A DNA stretch of 64,000 nucleotides from Prostheceraeus crozeri (GCA_907163375.1 CAJQUW010016121.1:1-64000); one strand, 5' to 3'. Counted from the stretch's first letter, positions 32,850-45,777 are shown. The notes: a model not told the origin generated them from the letters alone. Made by a program: numbers and translations.

Positions 32850-33635
32850 ATTTAATTTGATTTCCAGTGGAAGCTTCAGACATAATCATTTTGTATAAAT
32901 CATACCGGAGAAGCCCTTCGTTTATCAGGTAGCTATGAACACTGCGTACTTACAATTAAAGTCCAATCTTCTCAACAACTTTTATGATCTCATCCACCAT
33001 TGAGTCTAGCGTTTTTTTTCATGTGGTCGCACACTTTGACAGCTTAAAAGGCAGAAAATGATCATTGTCAGTTAAGTTGTATGGCGCATTTTTCCTACGT
33101 TAAGGCAGTCTAGGGTGCCATTTGTAAAAATTAGACAAACACGATGACAATCAATGACAAACACGATTTGTCACGGCATCATCCTAGTTTTCCACGGTAC
33201 TGAGACCAACAATGAAACTTAAGATAAGTGAGTGGCACCACGGCACAGATCCAAACTCTTGGTTGAATAAGGACTAGAAATCTGGTTGAATACTCAGGCT
33301 TCCACTTTATATCTGTCCAAAGCTGTGCTGCACTACCTCTTCAGACTAATAATAATCTACATAGATATTGTAAATTTTAAAAAAATGATTAAAGTAAAGT
33401 GAACTTAATAGGAATATTTCTTGCCTCATATGAGTCAAATAACATCAAATTAGTGAGCTTAATACATAAAAGGAAAATATTTGTTCATTGGATAGTAAAA
33501 ATCAGAAAAGCAAGTAAGTAATGCGTCTTTTGAAAAAAAATAGAAATCACATATAAAAAGACAGTGAAACTGCAAATCAGCTTAAACTTACAGATAAAAT
33601 GACGTACTGTAACTTCCTATGTTATAATGACTTTG
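32850..33635. other. no recognisable gene
   Basis: AT-rich, with short frames only; 'gacaaacacgat' is repeated twice near 33132-33167. Confidence 0.4.
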
Positions 33636-33639
33636 TTTA

Positions 33640-33851
33640 GAATAAAAAAATAAATGAAATGAAGCTTTATCGTCAATACTCCCTCATAGTGGAGGCTTGG
33701 ACGGTGCTGACATAGTCAGACTTTTCTGGATCGTTGTAGTAACTTATAGTCCGGATTCCCTTCCTGACGACTTCCAATGGTACCTTCGGGTCTCGACCTC
33801 TTTACTAAAGGGTCGCTATGTCAAGCACTTAACCACTGCACCACGGAGACC
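33640..33851 (-). mobile_element. tRNA-derived SINE
   Basis: On the minus strand it begins GGTCTCCGTGGTGCAGTGG (A-box type, 33841-33851 and inward) and has GGTCGAGACCC (B-box type, 33788-33798), then a tRNA-unrelated body with 'ggaagtcgtcaggaaggga' and 'cagcaccgtccaagcc', ending in an AT-rich tail ('cattttatt'-like) near 33640-33665. The body recurs at 61935-62045, so it is a dispersed family. SINEs are non-autonomous and transcribed by Pol III. Confidence 0.75.
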
Positions 33852-33859
33852 ACTTACAC

Positions 33860-35215
33860 GACAATAATGTAGAAGTCGGATTTCACCGTTATCAACCATA
33901 CACCAGATGAAATAGGAATTCTGACATCATGACATAGAAAAATGTGGTAAACAGAAATGTCCAGTACGTGGTAGTTTGTGAGGCACGTGTTCATATAAGG
34001 GACGCACTGGAGATTCACACTGTGAGAAATTTACACGATAAACATTCATGCATGTTATCGAATTCAGGGATGATTGAGCATTTTGCATTCTTGGCTGCAA
34101 ATCTCACGATGAGCACGCCATCGAATTTTCTCTATTCTGTGGTTGGCATATATTTCTGTTGACAATTCACAAAGTCTGTTGAAATAGCAAGATACTCGTA
34201 TTGCGACATTTAAGCCATGTTGATTTTATAATTTCTAAGAGCATTTTAACTTCCGCTAATAAATCATTATTTCTTATTTCATTTTGCCTGTGTGATTATT
34301 TTGATAAAAATGCTCTCCTGTAAAGCAGGTAGATCTACTACAGTCTCAGATTTGTGTTGTAATTGTAATCGACTACATTTTCCGATAAGTAATTTCTAAT
34401 TGCAATCAATTACTTTTTTAGCCACCTATCAGGCGATCTTATATCTTATTTTCCAGGCTTTGCAAGGAAACGAAGAGGAATAATCACTTGGCTTATGTCA
34501 CACGTCATTTGAGAGGAATTCTCAAAGCATATTTTAGACTATTTTTTGAAATTAGGTCAACATTAAATTTAAGATAGATGTTCTTTCAAAGAATAATAAT
34601 GCATTAACTCTTACCGAGATTATTTAATCCAATTCATTCACCTGACGAAATAGAAAGAACATTTATAATTGCAAGTTAGAGGATTTTTGAAATCACATAC
34701 GATCATGATTCAGTCATTTGGCATAATGTCTGTTACTGAGATAGACATGAAGCATGTTCATCTCATATTACTGCCACTCAGAATATGCTATCATTAATAT
34801 TAGGCGCGTTACTTGAACGTGTTGCTCCTAATTGGCGGGCAATGCATGCTGCTCCACCATTATGAAGTCACTATTACCATGCCTATGGCCATTTCTTTCT
34901 TGGCACATGATGATTGTTAATTACTATTCACTACTAACACTCCTGCCAGCTTGAGGGAAATTTCGAAGACAAAAATATATAGCAAGAAACGCTTACCTTA
35001 TTACGAATAGTTGGTAAAAGCAAGCGAGTAAGCGGGGGGCTTTTCTAGTACTTACTTTCCTAATTAGTTGAAAGTGCCCAGACCCCTATAATTTTGTTAT
35101 AATGAGTTTTCCTCATGTCACTAAAGCCGAACCTTCGAAATGGCCTTTTTGTTTAACAGTGTGTTGCAGCCGTGCGCGACCCTCGACAAGTAAAAATGAG
35201 TGACTCACTTTTACA
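33860..35215. other. no recognisable gene
   Basis: Short frames only, no clear repeat or RNA gene. Confidence 0.4.
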
Positions 35216-35406
35216 AGCTAGGGCTGGGTGCGGTCCTCACTAAAGTTAAAGATGTAGACCCAACTGGCCTATGACCTAATACATGCACGGTGGACTGACG
35301 GTTGGTAAGACATATCTGGCTTTCGGTGAAAAGGAGAGATATGCACGCTATTTTATGACTAGCTACGACTTAATTTAGAATTTAGGCCGACAAGAGTATT
35401 TCATAT

Positions 35407-35992
35407 ATATATATATACGTATATATATATAGATAAGAAATGTGCGCTCCTGCCCCACCGAATTGTACTCTCCTGCCCCACGGACGAATATGAAATGTAC
35501 GCCCCTGCCCCACAACTGTACGCTCCTGCCCCCATGTGCACTCCTGCCCCACTGACTCTCCTGCCCCACATATGAGCTTTTGCGGAATATGATTGTGCAT
35601 TGATATGTACTGTTGTGAAAGAAGTTCTATGGCTGTCAGCGCCTCCAAATGCCTGGTCCGACGATTGCTGTAGGCCCTCAATTTTCGTATTTAGAGTTAG
35701 CTTTTGCGGAATATGATTGTGCATTGATATGTACTGATGTGAAAGAAGTGCTATGGCTGTCAGAGAACCTCCAAATACCTGGTCCGACGATTGCTGTAGG
35801 CCCTCAATTTTCGTATTTAGAGTTAGCTTTTGCGGAATATGATTGTGCTGTGATATGTACTGATATGAATGAAGATATATGACAGTCAAAGCACCTCCAA
35901 ATGCCTGGTCCGACGATTGCTGGACCCTGGTCCCTTCATGTACAAGTGGGGCAGGAGAGTACAATTCTCGGTGGGGCAGGAGAGCACATTTC

Positions 35993-36036
<44 letters not shown>
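35407..36036. mobile_element. element with inverted ends, (TA)n edges and 125-bp tandem core
   Basis: The left side starts in a (TA)n run and then reads 'agataagaaatgtgc' and 'ctcctgccccaccg'. The right side is its reverse complement and ends in (TA)n at 36000-36036. 'ctcctgcccca'-type words occur about six times on the left and twice, inverted, on the right. The core holds three tandem copies of a 124-126-bp unit starting 'agcttttgcggaatatgat' at 35575, 35699 and 35825 (last one shorter). No gene. The plan (inverted sub-ends, tandem core, microsatellite edge) recalls pearl-like or Helentron-derived non-autonomous elements of invertebrates; the class is unproven. Confidence 0.65.
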
Positions 36037-36040
<4 letters not shown>

Positions 36041-36539
36041 CACTGTTATATGTATATTTGTCTATGTCAGGCCTACTACACGAAATATATTATACATTAG
36101 GCTACCTACATTGGTGTTGACCTATGTCTCAAATAAAGTTAAGCCTATTCTGCATCGAATAATATTTTACGACCTGATGATGATGGCGTTGTAGATGTTT
36201 TAGAAACAGGTTTAATGTCGATGTTGATCCTGTGAATGAGTGCGATTTCTGACATAATTTACATCTGGCTTGTTTCTTCGGTCCTATGAGTACGAAGCAT
36301 AGACATGGATTAAATTACTATACGGCAAAAAACGCACAGCTAAAATTAACTTACCGACGTACAGTTACCAGTCTATGATTGGATGTAACCCACATTCGTT
36401 GTTGAAACATTCTCACGCTGGCTTGACTGATGATTTACAAATGGAGCTGTGGGCTCATTGAATCGCTCGGTCGGGGCGTCCGCTTGGCCTGCTCGGTCCG
36501 GACTGCGAGATCCGGACCGTGCCGGTCCTCCCAGCCCTG

Positions 36540-37690
36540 CTTCATTGAATTAAGATATCAAAATATCAAATCGCATGTTACTCAGCAGAGAACACGAAAG
36601 TGAAATAAGATATAGCAGTAATTTTACACTTACAAATGATGACCGAGGAGATGATGATGTTCTGCATTTACATGATGTGATGAAACATGCAGATGGAATA
36701 AAATTTTAAAAAAGGAAATTACAACTGACAATTAAGACAATGGAGCAACAATAATTTAGGAATGGTATTTCAAAAAGATAATGGACAAGCTGCGAGAATT
36801 GTTTACGACAAGCGGATATGAATTTAATTCATGAGCTCTATTGAAAATTCTAGCACATTATTTAAGATTATTTTTTAAATTAATCAAAATTTTGAACATG
36901 AAATTGCTCTTGATCATACTGTATATGGAAAAGTGCTTTATTATCGTGTATCACAATCCGTTTTTCTGAGTCAAATCGGGACCTCGAATGTCAGCTGCTT
37001 CGAATTACATAACAAATGATAACTTGACATCATAGTGCTTCCAATCTGCAGAGAAGATGAATTATATTCCTTACCTAGATAGACTGCTGAATCTCTGAAG
37101 TAATGTGCTTTGTTTGCTAATGTATGAACGAGACATTAAATGCAGCTAATCCCTGTAACTTGAAATCTAACAGTGATACATTACAGCCTCAAGATCAATA
37201 ATAGGATTTACCAACAAAGCCATGCCCTTTCAAATTGATTGAATTCAGAATTCAAGTTGTCTCTCAGAGAATAATAGGGTGAACTGATTTCAAGAATATC
37301 TAATAATTTTCCCATCTTGCACTATTTATACAGACCTGAACTTTTTTCTTCACTCTCTGTGCCATAGATTTCAGTTAGCCTATATTTCCTTCTGTTAACA
37401 TAGAGCGCGCGAATGCTTGAAAGATCCAATTTTATGGCTACAGATATAGCAAAACCTTTCGGAGATCTACTAATAATGCATGCTTTTGTGTAGCTTTCTA
37501 TGTCAACAGGTTAATAATTCCCACAATCAGGTCGTTATATAGCACCATAATTACCTAGATAGTTTACCTACCTTGCAACAACATAGGTGATGGTGAATAA
37601 GCGAAATAGAATCAGAAAAATCATCTCTAGATTTCTGCCTTCAGGTTTGAAAAGTCCTCTAATGAACTTGCAATCGATCAATTCTTTGGG
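36540..37690. other. no recognisable gene
   Basis: It begins after a GC-rich patch ending 'ggtcctcccagccctg' (36537), which resembles a hAT terminus in reverse. The rest is AT-rich without motif-bearing frames. Confidence 0.4.
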
Positions 37691-37699
37691 TGCGATAGT

Positions 37700-37818
37700 C
37701 AGAGCTGGAAAAATTTCACTGAAGTTTTTAGATTCCAATTCCAATTCCAGAGCAGACATTTCAATTCCAATTCCGACGAAAAATGGAATTAATTCCAATT
37801 CCGACTTTTCCAACTCTG
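37700..37818. mobile_element. short hAT-like MITE rich in 'ggaatt'
   Basis: Left end CAGAGCTGGAAAA; right end in reverse CAGAGTTGGAAAA. Flanks 'gcgatagt' (37692-37699) and 'gcggtaat' (37819-37826) match at 6 of 8 positions, as for a decayed target duplication. The 119-bp interior is repeated 'attccaattcc'. Confidence 0.55.
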
Positions 37819-37819
37819 G

Positions 37820-38885
37820 CGGTAATGAATGTTCATTAGTCGCTCATTGAGGGAAAACATTTTGTTGAACGATGCCAAGTTCGATTACTGTCATTCTTTA
37901 TACATGCTAAGTGCATCTATAGTTCTAACGTGGATGATGTACAGTGTATGTAGAAAGAACATTTTGACAATGTCTCTTTAACTGCACAGCAATTTATAGT
38001 GAGACAAATCAGCAACATGCTATGTTCCGCAGTCATTATCAATCGGTGTGGAGCTAGAGCGCTTCTTTGGATGATAAACAGAATTTTTCCTCTTGTTGCT
38101 TCCGTCATTTTTACGTGGAGTGTGATCAACCAAATACATCGCATTTCTTTACAAAAATTCGCTAGACATCTCGCATGTTTTTTTTGGCTACAACCTGTCC
38201 TTTGTTTATATATTCTCTCACAATCCGTCAAACATCATTTTGGCCGTGTTAAAATACTTAAACATATTACAATGTTGATCAGAATTTTGTGAAAATTAGA
38301 CAAAACATTGACAACCATTCACTATTCCAAAATAGATCAAGCACCAAAAAATCATGCCATTTAAAATGGCATCAAAATTCACTATAACCATCTCGTCGAA
38401 GTTCTGACCTTCCACTTCAAATACGAGCTGCAGGAATATGATATTTTGCATATTTTTTCTGATTAGAGCACATAGGAATAGGCTTGCAAGATGAAAGCTA
38501 TTCAAATACATGCGCATTCAATTACGCTACCACTTGCTTATCTTCATCCATCATTCCTTCATGAGATAAATCAAATATTACATTTTTTTGTTCACCGACC
38601 GACTATTGCTATTATGCAGCTTGCAAACTGACACATCCTTATCAAGGTGCTACTAGAAATTGTACGCTTTGTATCCCTAGAAATTTGTATCTCAATCATC
38701 TAAAATTTACCACGGTGTGGTGACCTGTCATGTTTCATAATGGAAAAATGCTAATCAAAAATTTGTGAAATATCAAGATGCAGACTTCAAGATATCTGTG
38801 TTAGGGTAATTATTATTATATCCGTGTACAGAAGTAATTATGGAAATCATTTACTTCTTCTGAAACATACATTATAGACATACAT
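37820..38885. other. no recognisable gene
   Basis: Frames of about 100 codons on both strands (37917-38292) overlap each other and show no motif. Confidence 0.4.
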
Positions 38886-38889
38886 TATA

Positions 38890-38998
38890 AGATATAATGG
38901 ATGATTTATTTCGGTCATATAGAACTTCTTGACATCAGGCTTAACGGACTTCGGCTAGTAAGTTCTATAATGACCTCAAAATCATCCATTGTCTATTA
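38890..38998. repeat. short imperfect palindrome
   Basis: 'ataatggatgattt...tcatatagaactt' (38896-38931) pairs with 'aagttctataatga...aaatcatccattgt' (38959-38994). The loop is about 27 bp. It is probably a small foldback relic; no target duplication seen. Confidence 0.5.
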
Positions 38999-38999
38999 C

Positions 39000-40805
39000 A
39001 TAATGATAAATTAAGATCTGTGATGTCACGTGGCGATTTTCATTGTAAAACTTCCTCTAAGCTCCTCTTAGATCTCTCTCTTAGATACTCTGCGGTTCTT
39101 AGATACTGTTCGATATATTGATCCTGTAACATTGATTGTAAATATGATTAATGGAAAAAAATTTGAAGTGAAAAAATTCATCAGTCCTAACAAAGTCGTA
39201 CTTCAGTTTATAAGTAGATTTTACCAAGTGAAATTTACCTGTGGAGAGGGATGAAATCTATCTCAGTGAAATATATAGGATAAAATGTCAAGCTTAAATA
39301 TGACGTTCAAAAAAGATATCTGTCAATCATTCTACTATCTTGTCCCTAACTAACATGCAAATGCTCTTGCCATGCTGATGGAATAATGTCATTACCATCT
39401 ATCATATCACAATCTAACAAAACTCATTCTGTTAGAGAGGTAAGACTAGATTAACATGTTGATAGAGCTGTATTTTGAGATTAATTAAGATCATTCTTTT
39501 TTATCGTAGGCCGTGGCATTAAATAAACATGTCAGTGTCGTTGGATAGATGATAAGAATCGACAGAATTTTGATCTTTTATATAATCTCTTAAAACCTTT
39601 TCGCTGTTTTCTAATAGTGATGGTTGATTTCATCTACATCATTTGTTTCTCGATGTCCCCGATTGATGTAGGAGCCTAATGTGTCGAAAATGTTTTGGTT
39701 GAGCACATCATTCATTTTGCTCGGCTAGAGCAAGAAACATGAAATTTCGGCCATAATATTGAATCTTGATTCAAAGCAAATGTGAATTATCGGTATTAGT
39801 TAAATTATATTATTTCAGTTCTATATCTTAATTCATGAAAAAATTATTTTTGACGTTATGCGGCTACTGCTTGCTTTGACACTTTACACCTGCCTGCACA
39901 TAAATAGCATCAATTGTTAGAGTTCACCAACGACAATTTCATCAGCAACAATTTTTGATGCTTCTTATTGATATAGTGACTCTTTCTATATAAAATGCAT
40001 TTCTTAGAAGAACATTTTCAGAATTAGATAATAATGATAATGATATGCATTTATTTGGATAAAACAGCTGTAGCTGATTGCAATGAATACATGTAGAGTG
40101 AGGTCTAAATATAATTCATCAAGACACAAAAACAGAGCTCTACAAAAAGTTTGACAAACTGGATGGTAAACAAGAATTCCTGTATCTGTCTGCAATAAAT
40201 GATAAGTAAAAAATGGTCCTTTTAGCGAGATGTTCCGCTTGGGGCAGTTTGCTATACGCATATGGAGAGTGAGATACAGGTCTCTTACAAACAAATGCGA
40301 GATTGAAATGATTGAAAATTGCCTTTAATAATCGGTTTTTCTGCAGCCACAGGAAAGCAAAGAGATAAATTGAGAGGGCAACAAGTTTCCTTGAGTGAAG
40401 AAGTAAGTATCTGGATTTTATAAACTAGGATCACCTACAGAACCGATGAATATTATTTACATCATACATCTACTGTACTGCATAACGCTATTGCACATTA
40501 GCCGTCTACAGGTCGAAATTGTTGATGTAATGCCATGAAAGGTCGTTCCCCCCATGGAATCGCATGTAAGCATAAAGCCTTCTGATATCAAGACTATCAG
40601 CGCCATAAGTCTGTATCTCTCAAAGTGTGTTGGGAAGTCCTGAGTCACAGGTCCGTTCAGTAGAGACTGAAGTGTAAAAGATGAAATAATTCCATTGTCA
40701 ACAATATATAGGCCCTATTACGCGGAATTTGGACTTTTAATTTCGTAGATTTCTACACCGAAAGCATAGTAGGGTAATAGTGGGTAACCTCTTGATATAC
40801 CATGG
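39000..40805. other. no recognisable gene
   Basis: AT-rich, with short frames only on both strands. Confidence 0.4.
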
Positions 40806-40815
40806 GTATCGGCAA

Positions 40816-41133
40816 GATAAATTTTGATAAAATGAGATATCCATTGAATATATAAATGATACCTTTGACATCCACAATCAATATCCATTTCGCGGATAAA
40901 TTTTGTACTACCCTGACAGACATTTATTTGATGTACAATGGATAAATTCTTGCCATCGGCGGCATCGAAGAAACGAAATCGGTTACGATTATCAAGTTGA
41001 TATCGATAATCTTTATTTAATATATATTATTACCATAAATTTCGATTAAATGAGACATTCATTAGATATGCAAATGATACCGGTGGATACCCACTGCATA
41101 TCACATCGATATCCATAGGCGGATAAATTTTGT
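40816..41133. repeat. direct repeat, two copies about 215 bp apart
   Basis: Copy 1 (40816-40912) and copy 2 (41030-41133) share 'taaatttyga-taaatgaga', 'atgcaaatgatacc' (or a near form), 'atcaatatccat' or 'atcgatatccat', and 'cggataaattttgtac'. No coding potential. Confidence 0.5.
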
Positions 41134-41269
41134 ACCGATTTATCCAATCACAGATATCTGTGCCGGATATTTGTCAGATATCAAATAGATAAATTTTTGC
41201 TTGGTGGGAGCACGCAAGCGCCATCTGCGTCGATAGCTTAGTGGCACGATAGCTTCCACGGGTAATGTT

Positions 41270-41930
41270 TTATTGATCTGTCATTCTTCTAGTTAATTGA
41301 TTGATAGGTTATTTCATTCCCAATTAGTTGATTGATAGGTTGAGAGCTTCTTTTAATCTGAATTAATTGATTGATAGGTGATTTCAATCTTAATAAGTTA
41401 ATTGATTTGTCTTTTTCAATTAGTTGATTGATCGGTCATTCCAATCTTAATTAGTTGGTTGATATGTCATTTCATTCTTAATTAATTGATTGATCTGTTA
41501 TTTTATCTTAATTAGTTGACTGATCTGCTATCTCATTCTTAATTGATTGATTTATCTGTTATTTTATTCTTAATTAATTGATTAATCTGCTATTTCATTC
41601 CTAATTAGCTGACTGATCTGCTATTTCATTCTTACATGTAATTAGCTGATTGATCTGTTATTTTATTCTTAATTAATTGAATAATCTGCTATTTCATTCT
41701 TAATTAGCTGACTGATCTGCTATTTCATTCTTACATGTAATTAGTTGATTGATCTGCTATTTCATTCTTACATGTAATTAGTTGATTGATCTGCTATTTC
41801 AGTCTTAATTAGTTGCTTGATCTGTCATTCCATTTTTGAATAAATTTCTCAACTATTCTAATTTCAATTGATTATGATCGATCTGTCATTCCAAAAACAA
41901 TTAATTGATCAATCCATCACTCCAACTTAC
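41270..41930. repeat. minisatellite, unit about 37 bp, roughly 16 copies
   Basis: Degenerate tandem units of the form 'ttaattagttgattgatctg' followed by 'ctatttcattc'. Some units carry an insertion 'acatg' before 'taattag'. Array members differ at many positions, so it is not a recent amplification, but the 41560-41800 part holds a near-identical higher-order block. Confidence 0.75.
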
Positions 41931-41934
41931 ACAA

Positions 41935-43635
41935 ATAGACTGAAAACAATTGCAATGCTCATCTGATGAGGACTGAGCATTTCAAAATTCAAAGGCAATC
42001 ATATATGCAGGTTGTTTATTAATTTAGCTTAGCTATAAGAAAGTTCTACCTAAACGCTCTAATTTATTTTATTCACGAGGATGACTATCATTTTAATCAA
42101 AAGATTTGCCGCCTTTCTGCTGGTATATACGGTTGACACAATTTCGAACGAGTATACAATTGAGAAGAAGATCACAGATGCAGTCTGCTAACGAGAGATA
42201 ATCTTCTCGGATGATTTTTTGGTTTTTGATGTTTGCAGACAATAGGTTCAAGTTTTCCAATTCAACGATAATGAGTTTATCATAATCATGCGATTTCGTA
42301 CTTTGCTTCTCCATTCAACTCTTTTTAAATGATGTAGATATCAAATTGTATTGCTATTGTCAATGACACTCGCTTGCACTCATTCAGTTGGTATTGGGGA
42401 AACCATGAGATCGAGCATGAACCGTTGAGAATGGGATTGAGTCATTGAAGAAGTACAAATTTAATCGATCATTTATCGTGATGAACTAATCGAATCGATT
42501 AGATAGAGCATAATGTGATAGCTAGCAGACAAACTAAATGACATTTGAATTATTGTTGTCTTTAGTTAGTTCAATTTCTCTCAGGTGTCGTATTATGAGC
42601 ATTGTTATGGGAAATATTCCACCTGCATGCATTACGTACTTGCTCTGTCATTTTGAGGATGATGTCAATTTCTGTTTGAAGTTTATCTTATTTAGCCTGA
42701 TATTCTATGTTGAAGTTCGATTCTGTATGCTTTCGCATTTATTTCGGGTGGATTTGCTTCTGCGGCTGATTATGCTGCGCATGATCCGGATAGTTAAACC
42801 TACCGAATAATGCATAGGTCTAGATTCTGGCTAATGCTTATATTTTGTCATGTTCAGTGGGATTCAAATAGGTTGAATGAAATTGGACGTAAGTCTAAGA
42901 AAAGCTAAAATATAAACGCATGCAGGCAGGATTGGACAGAAGTCTTGCATCATAGTTTTTTTTTATTTCGTCGATAATCCGTATCAAAACAGATGAAAAG
43001 GAAATTCATTCGATACTCGTACTTTCAATAATCATAAAGATGAAATAACAAAGTATTGCCAATGTCAAGAAGTGTTAACCATTGATTTTTTGAATTTGCT
43101 CACGAGATTTTCATTGTACTAGTAATTTACTCGCAAGAAGGCAGACGAGATTCGTTGAATAATATCATCACAACCACTCTGTTTTTTAAAGACAAGTGAC
43201 TTTATCTGCATGAGAAATCCATTGGCGTTAAAATAGGAAGTTCAGAAATAAAGAATGGACACATTTTTACTCTTCGATCAAAACCTTGGGTCAGATATTA
43301 CAAGTACTAAGTATATAGATGGAGCAGTCTCTCGGCTTTCAAGATCAGATATGTCTTTGCTCAGGATCTGTCGCATTCGGATTTGAAGAAAATTGGACTC
43401 TTGTGAAGATTGTCCTACTGACTTCTTAGGAATGCTCATGACTTTTGTGCTGGCAACTTCTTTCTCCTCGATTAGGATTGATGCCCAACCAGATCATAGA
43501 GCACAATGAGCAATCCAAGCAACTTTGCTGAGATGTGATATCCATACTAATGATGGTAGGACCTGGATGCTTTTAATTGCCATGGTATGACTTAGAATTA
43601 GAGAAACTAGAAAATAATCAATAAACTGATACATT
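41935..43635. other. no recognisable gene
   Basis: A 90-codon frame at 42538-42810 is hydrophobic but shows no motif or start context I can support. Confidence 0.4.
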
Positions 43636-43645
43636 AACTAATAAC

Positions 43646-45665
43646 TAGAGCCCGGAACTTCAGGCAAAATGCCATAAATGCCAAAAAATGCCTTATACGG
43701 TAATTTTTTTAGTAAAATGCCTTTTTTAATTTTTGAGTGCTTTAGATGCCTGAAATGCTTTCTTAACAAACAATTAGAGAAACGAATGGTTTCTGATTGG
43801 TTTAATTTTGCGCTACCCAGCTAACTTTCTGCTGAGCGTGCAAATGCAGACTGCGTTGCATGACGAGAATGTATGAACCCCGTTGAGAAAACCGTGCACG
43901 CTGAGCGCTAGGAGACGTCACCAGCTTGTCTCTATGGTTACGATCACCTTTTCCCTCCAACGTGACTGTTGCTTTCATTCGACTGCGCAAGCGTTATCTG
44001 TGAGTGTCATTTCAGCGAATCTTCCGTCGAATTTTATTCTGGACGTATACCATAATGCTTAAAGAAAGGGCGACGGTACAACATAGACTGACGAATTTCA
44101 TTAAAGAGTTTGGTGAAGAGATATTTTTGTCAGATGGATCAATTTTATTTTGCAAAATCTGTGACAAGGCCGTGAACTACGAAAAAGCATTTCATAACAC
44201 AGCATCTCGCCGGAGGAAGGCATTCCAGCCTCGCAGCAAAGCGTTCGAATCAAAAGTCTTCCACCATCACTTCTCTCCTCAAGCCTGCGCTGCAAGCGAT
44301 TGGGAAACAGTCACAATTTTCGCTAGATCTTTGCAACGCATTCGTGTCCTCGAGTATGCCTCTTTGGAAGTTGGAAAATCCTGCATTGAAAGATTTCCTG
44401 AGAAAATATACCAAGGAAAATGTACCGTCAGAATCAAGTATACGCAAAAATTATATCGACGTTGTGTAGCAACAACGGATGGAAATAATTCGAACCGCTG
44501 TGAGTGAAAATTACATATTGTGTTCAGTTGATGAAACGACTGATGCTACTGGACGCTACGTTGTGAATGTTGTCGTCGGAACACTTGACGTACACCACTC
44601 GTCGAAGATATTCTTGCTTGCGTGTGCAACAGTAGATAAAACCAACAGTTCAACTGTTTCTCAAGTCTTTACCAACGCGTTGGTCCTCTTGTGGCCTAAT
44701 GGTGTGCAGCACAATCGTGTTCTTCTTTTCGTGACGGATGCAGCAGCGCACATGAAAAAGGCAGGACACGCACTCAAGATCTTGTTTCCATCAATGCTGC
44801 ATGTTACTTGCCTAGCGCATGCATTTCATCGCATTGCCGATGAAATTCGCCGACCGTTTCCCGATGTTGACGCTCTTATAGCCAATGCAAAGAAAATATT
44901 TTTGAAGGTTCCAAGACGTGTGCAAATGTTGAAGACAGTTGCGCCAAATCTGCAAATGCCACCACAACCCGTAATTACTCGGTGGGGGACGTGGATCTCA
45001 GCGTCTTTGTACTATTCCAAGAATTTTGAGGAATTCAAATCTGTCATGGAAGAACTGGATGAAATGAATCCGCTTCAATTGCAATCACAAAAAATTTGAT
45101 CCAAAAACATTCTGTCAAACAGGAGTTGGCGTACATCGCGACACATTTTGCGGTTTTACCTGACGGAATCCAATTCCTTGAAAAGCAGAACGAGCCTTTG
45201 GTCTCTATGCTCAACCAAGTCGACGACCTTCGACAGCAGCTGATGTCTGCCACAGGAAATAGAGGCGAAGCCATTCGGGCGAAATGCGAGAGTGTGATCG
45301 CGTCAAATCCAGATCTCCACGTTTTGAGAGCTGTATCAGCGACATTGCAGGGCGAAATTCAGGACAATGCAACTACATGTAATATTCAAATGACTCCTAA
45401 AATTATGGCATGCTTTAAATTTGCTCCGAAAGCATCTGTGGACGTTGAGCGTTCTTTTTCAACTTTGAAGAATATTCTGAGTGACAGGAGGGAGTCCCTA
45501 TCATTCGAAAACTTAAAAAAGTTGTTAATAATTGCATGCAATCCCATGTAAAATTTGTGAAAATGAATGCCTTTTTCTGGATTTTTAGTGCCAATTTTTG
45601 ATTTCTTTAATACCTTTTTACCTGCCTATTTTGTCTGTTTTTAGTGCCTGAAGTTCCGGACTTTG
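43646..45665 (+). mobile_element. CGGBP1-like hAT transposon with terminal repeats and 8-bp duplication
   Basis: Left end TAGAGCCCGGAACTTCAGGCA and right end, in reverse, CAAAGTCCGGAACTTCAGGCA (shared 15 bp CCGGAACTTCAGGCA). The flanking direct repeat 'ctaataac' is exact (43638-43645 and 45666-45673). The 2020-bp element holds one transposase gene in the sense direction. Sub-terminal sequences repeat 'aaatgcc' words on the left and 'gtgcc'-type words on the right, possible transposase binding sites. The exact target duplication suggests a fairly recent insertion, though the gene is frame-broken. Confidence 0.9.
44055..45551 (+). pseudogene. hAT transposase, CGGBP1-like, broken frame
   Basis: The first ATG in frame is at 44055. 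A BED-type finger starts LFCKICDKAV; its His pair (QHLAGGRH) is in the next frame, so there is a one-base frame change near 44190. In that second frame follow a segment like human CGGBP1 (MPLWKLENPALKDFL) and one in-frame stop before 44479. The 44479-45099 frame has SVDETTDA (first catalytic Asp), FVTDAAAHMKKAG (second Asp), CLAHAFHRIADEIR (the hAT C..H motif) and TRWGTW. A further frame change near 45090 leads to 45096-45551 with the C-terminal dimerisation motif PKASVDVERSFSTLKNIL. hAT transposases cut and paste DNA; CGGBP1 is a vertebrate protein derived from such an element. It is not functional as read. Confidence 0.8.
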
Positions 45666-45777
45666 CTAATAACATTAACAAATATTAAAGTAACAAATTG
45701 ATAAAGTAATAAATTTCCCAATGTTCCCCGATGAACGGGAAAGCTATGCATCGATTGCAAATACTGCATTCTCTCTT

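Noticed and set aside
35382-35964. 99-187-codon frames
   Set aside because: They arise from tandem 125-bp units and CTCCTGCCCCA arrays; no real protein pattern.
35219-36537. hAT element 'tagggctgggtgcgg' to 'ggtcctcccagccctg'
   Set aside because: Ends are similar but flanking 8-mers do not match and the interior is occupied by a separate inverted-end element.
37568-37850. 81-87-codon frames rich in Glu/Leu or Asn/Ser
   Set aside because: They are translations of the 'attccaattcc' MITE interior.
41270-41930. CRISPR-like array
   Set aside because: Units are contiguous and degenerate, without unique spacers, in an animal-type sequence.
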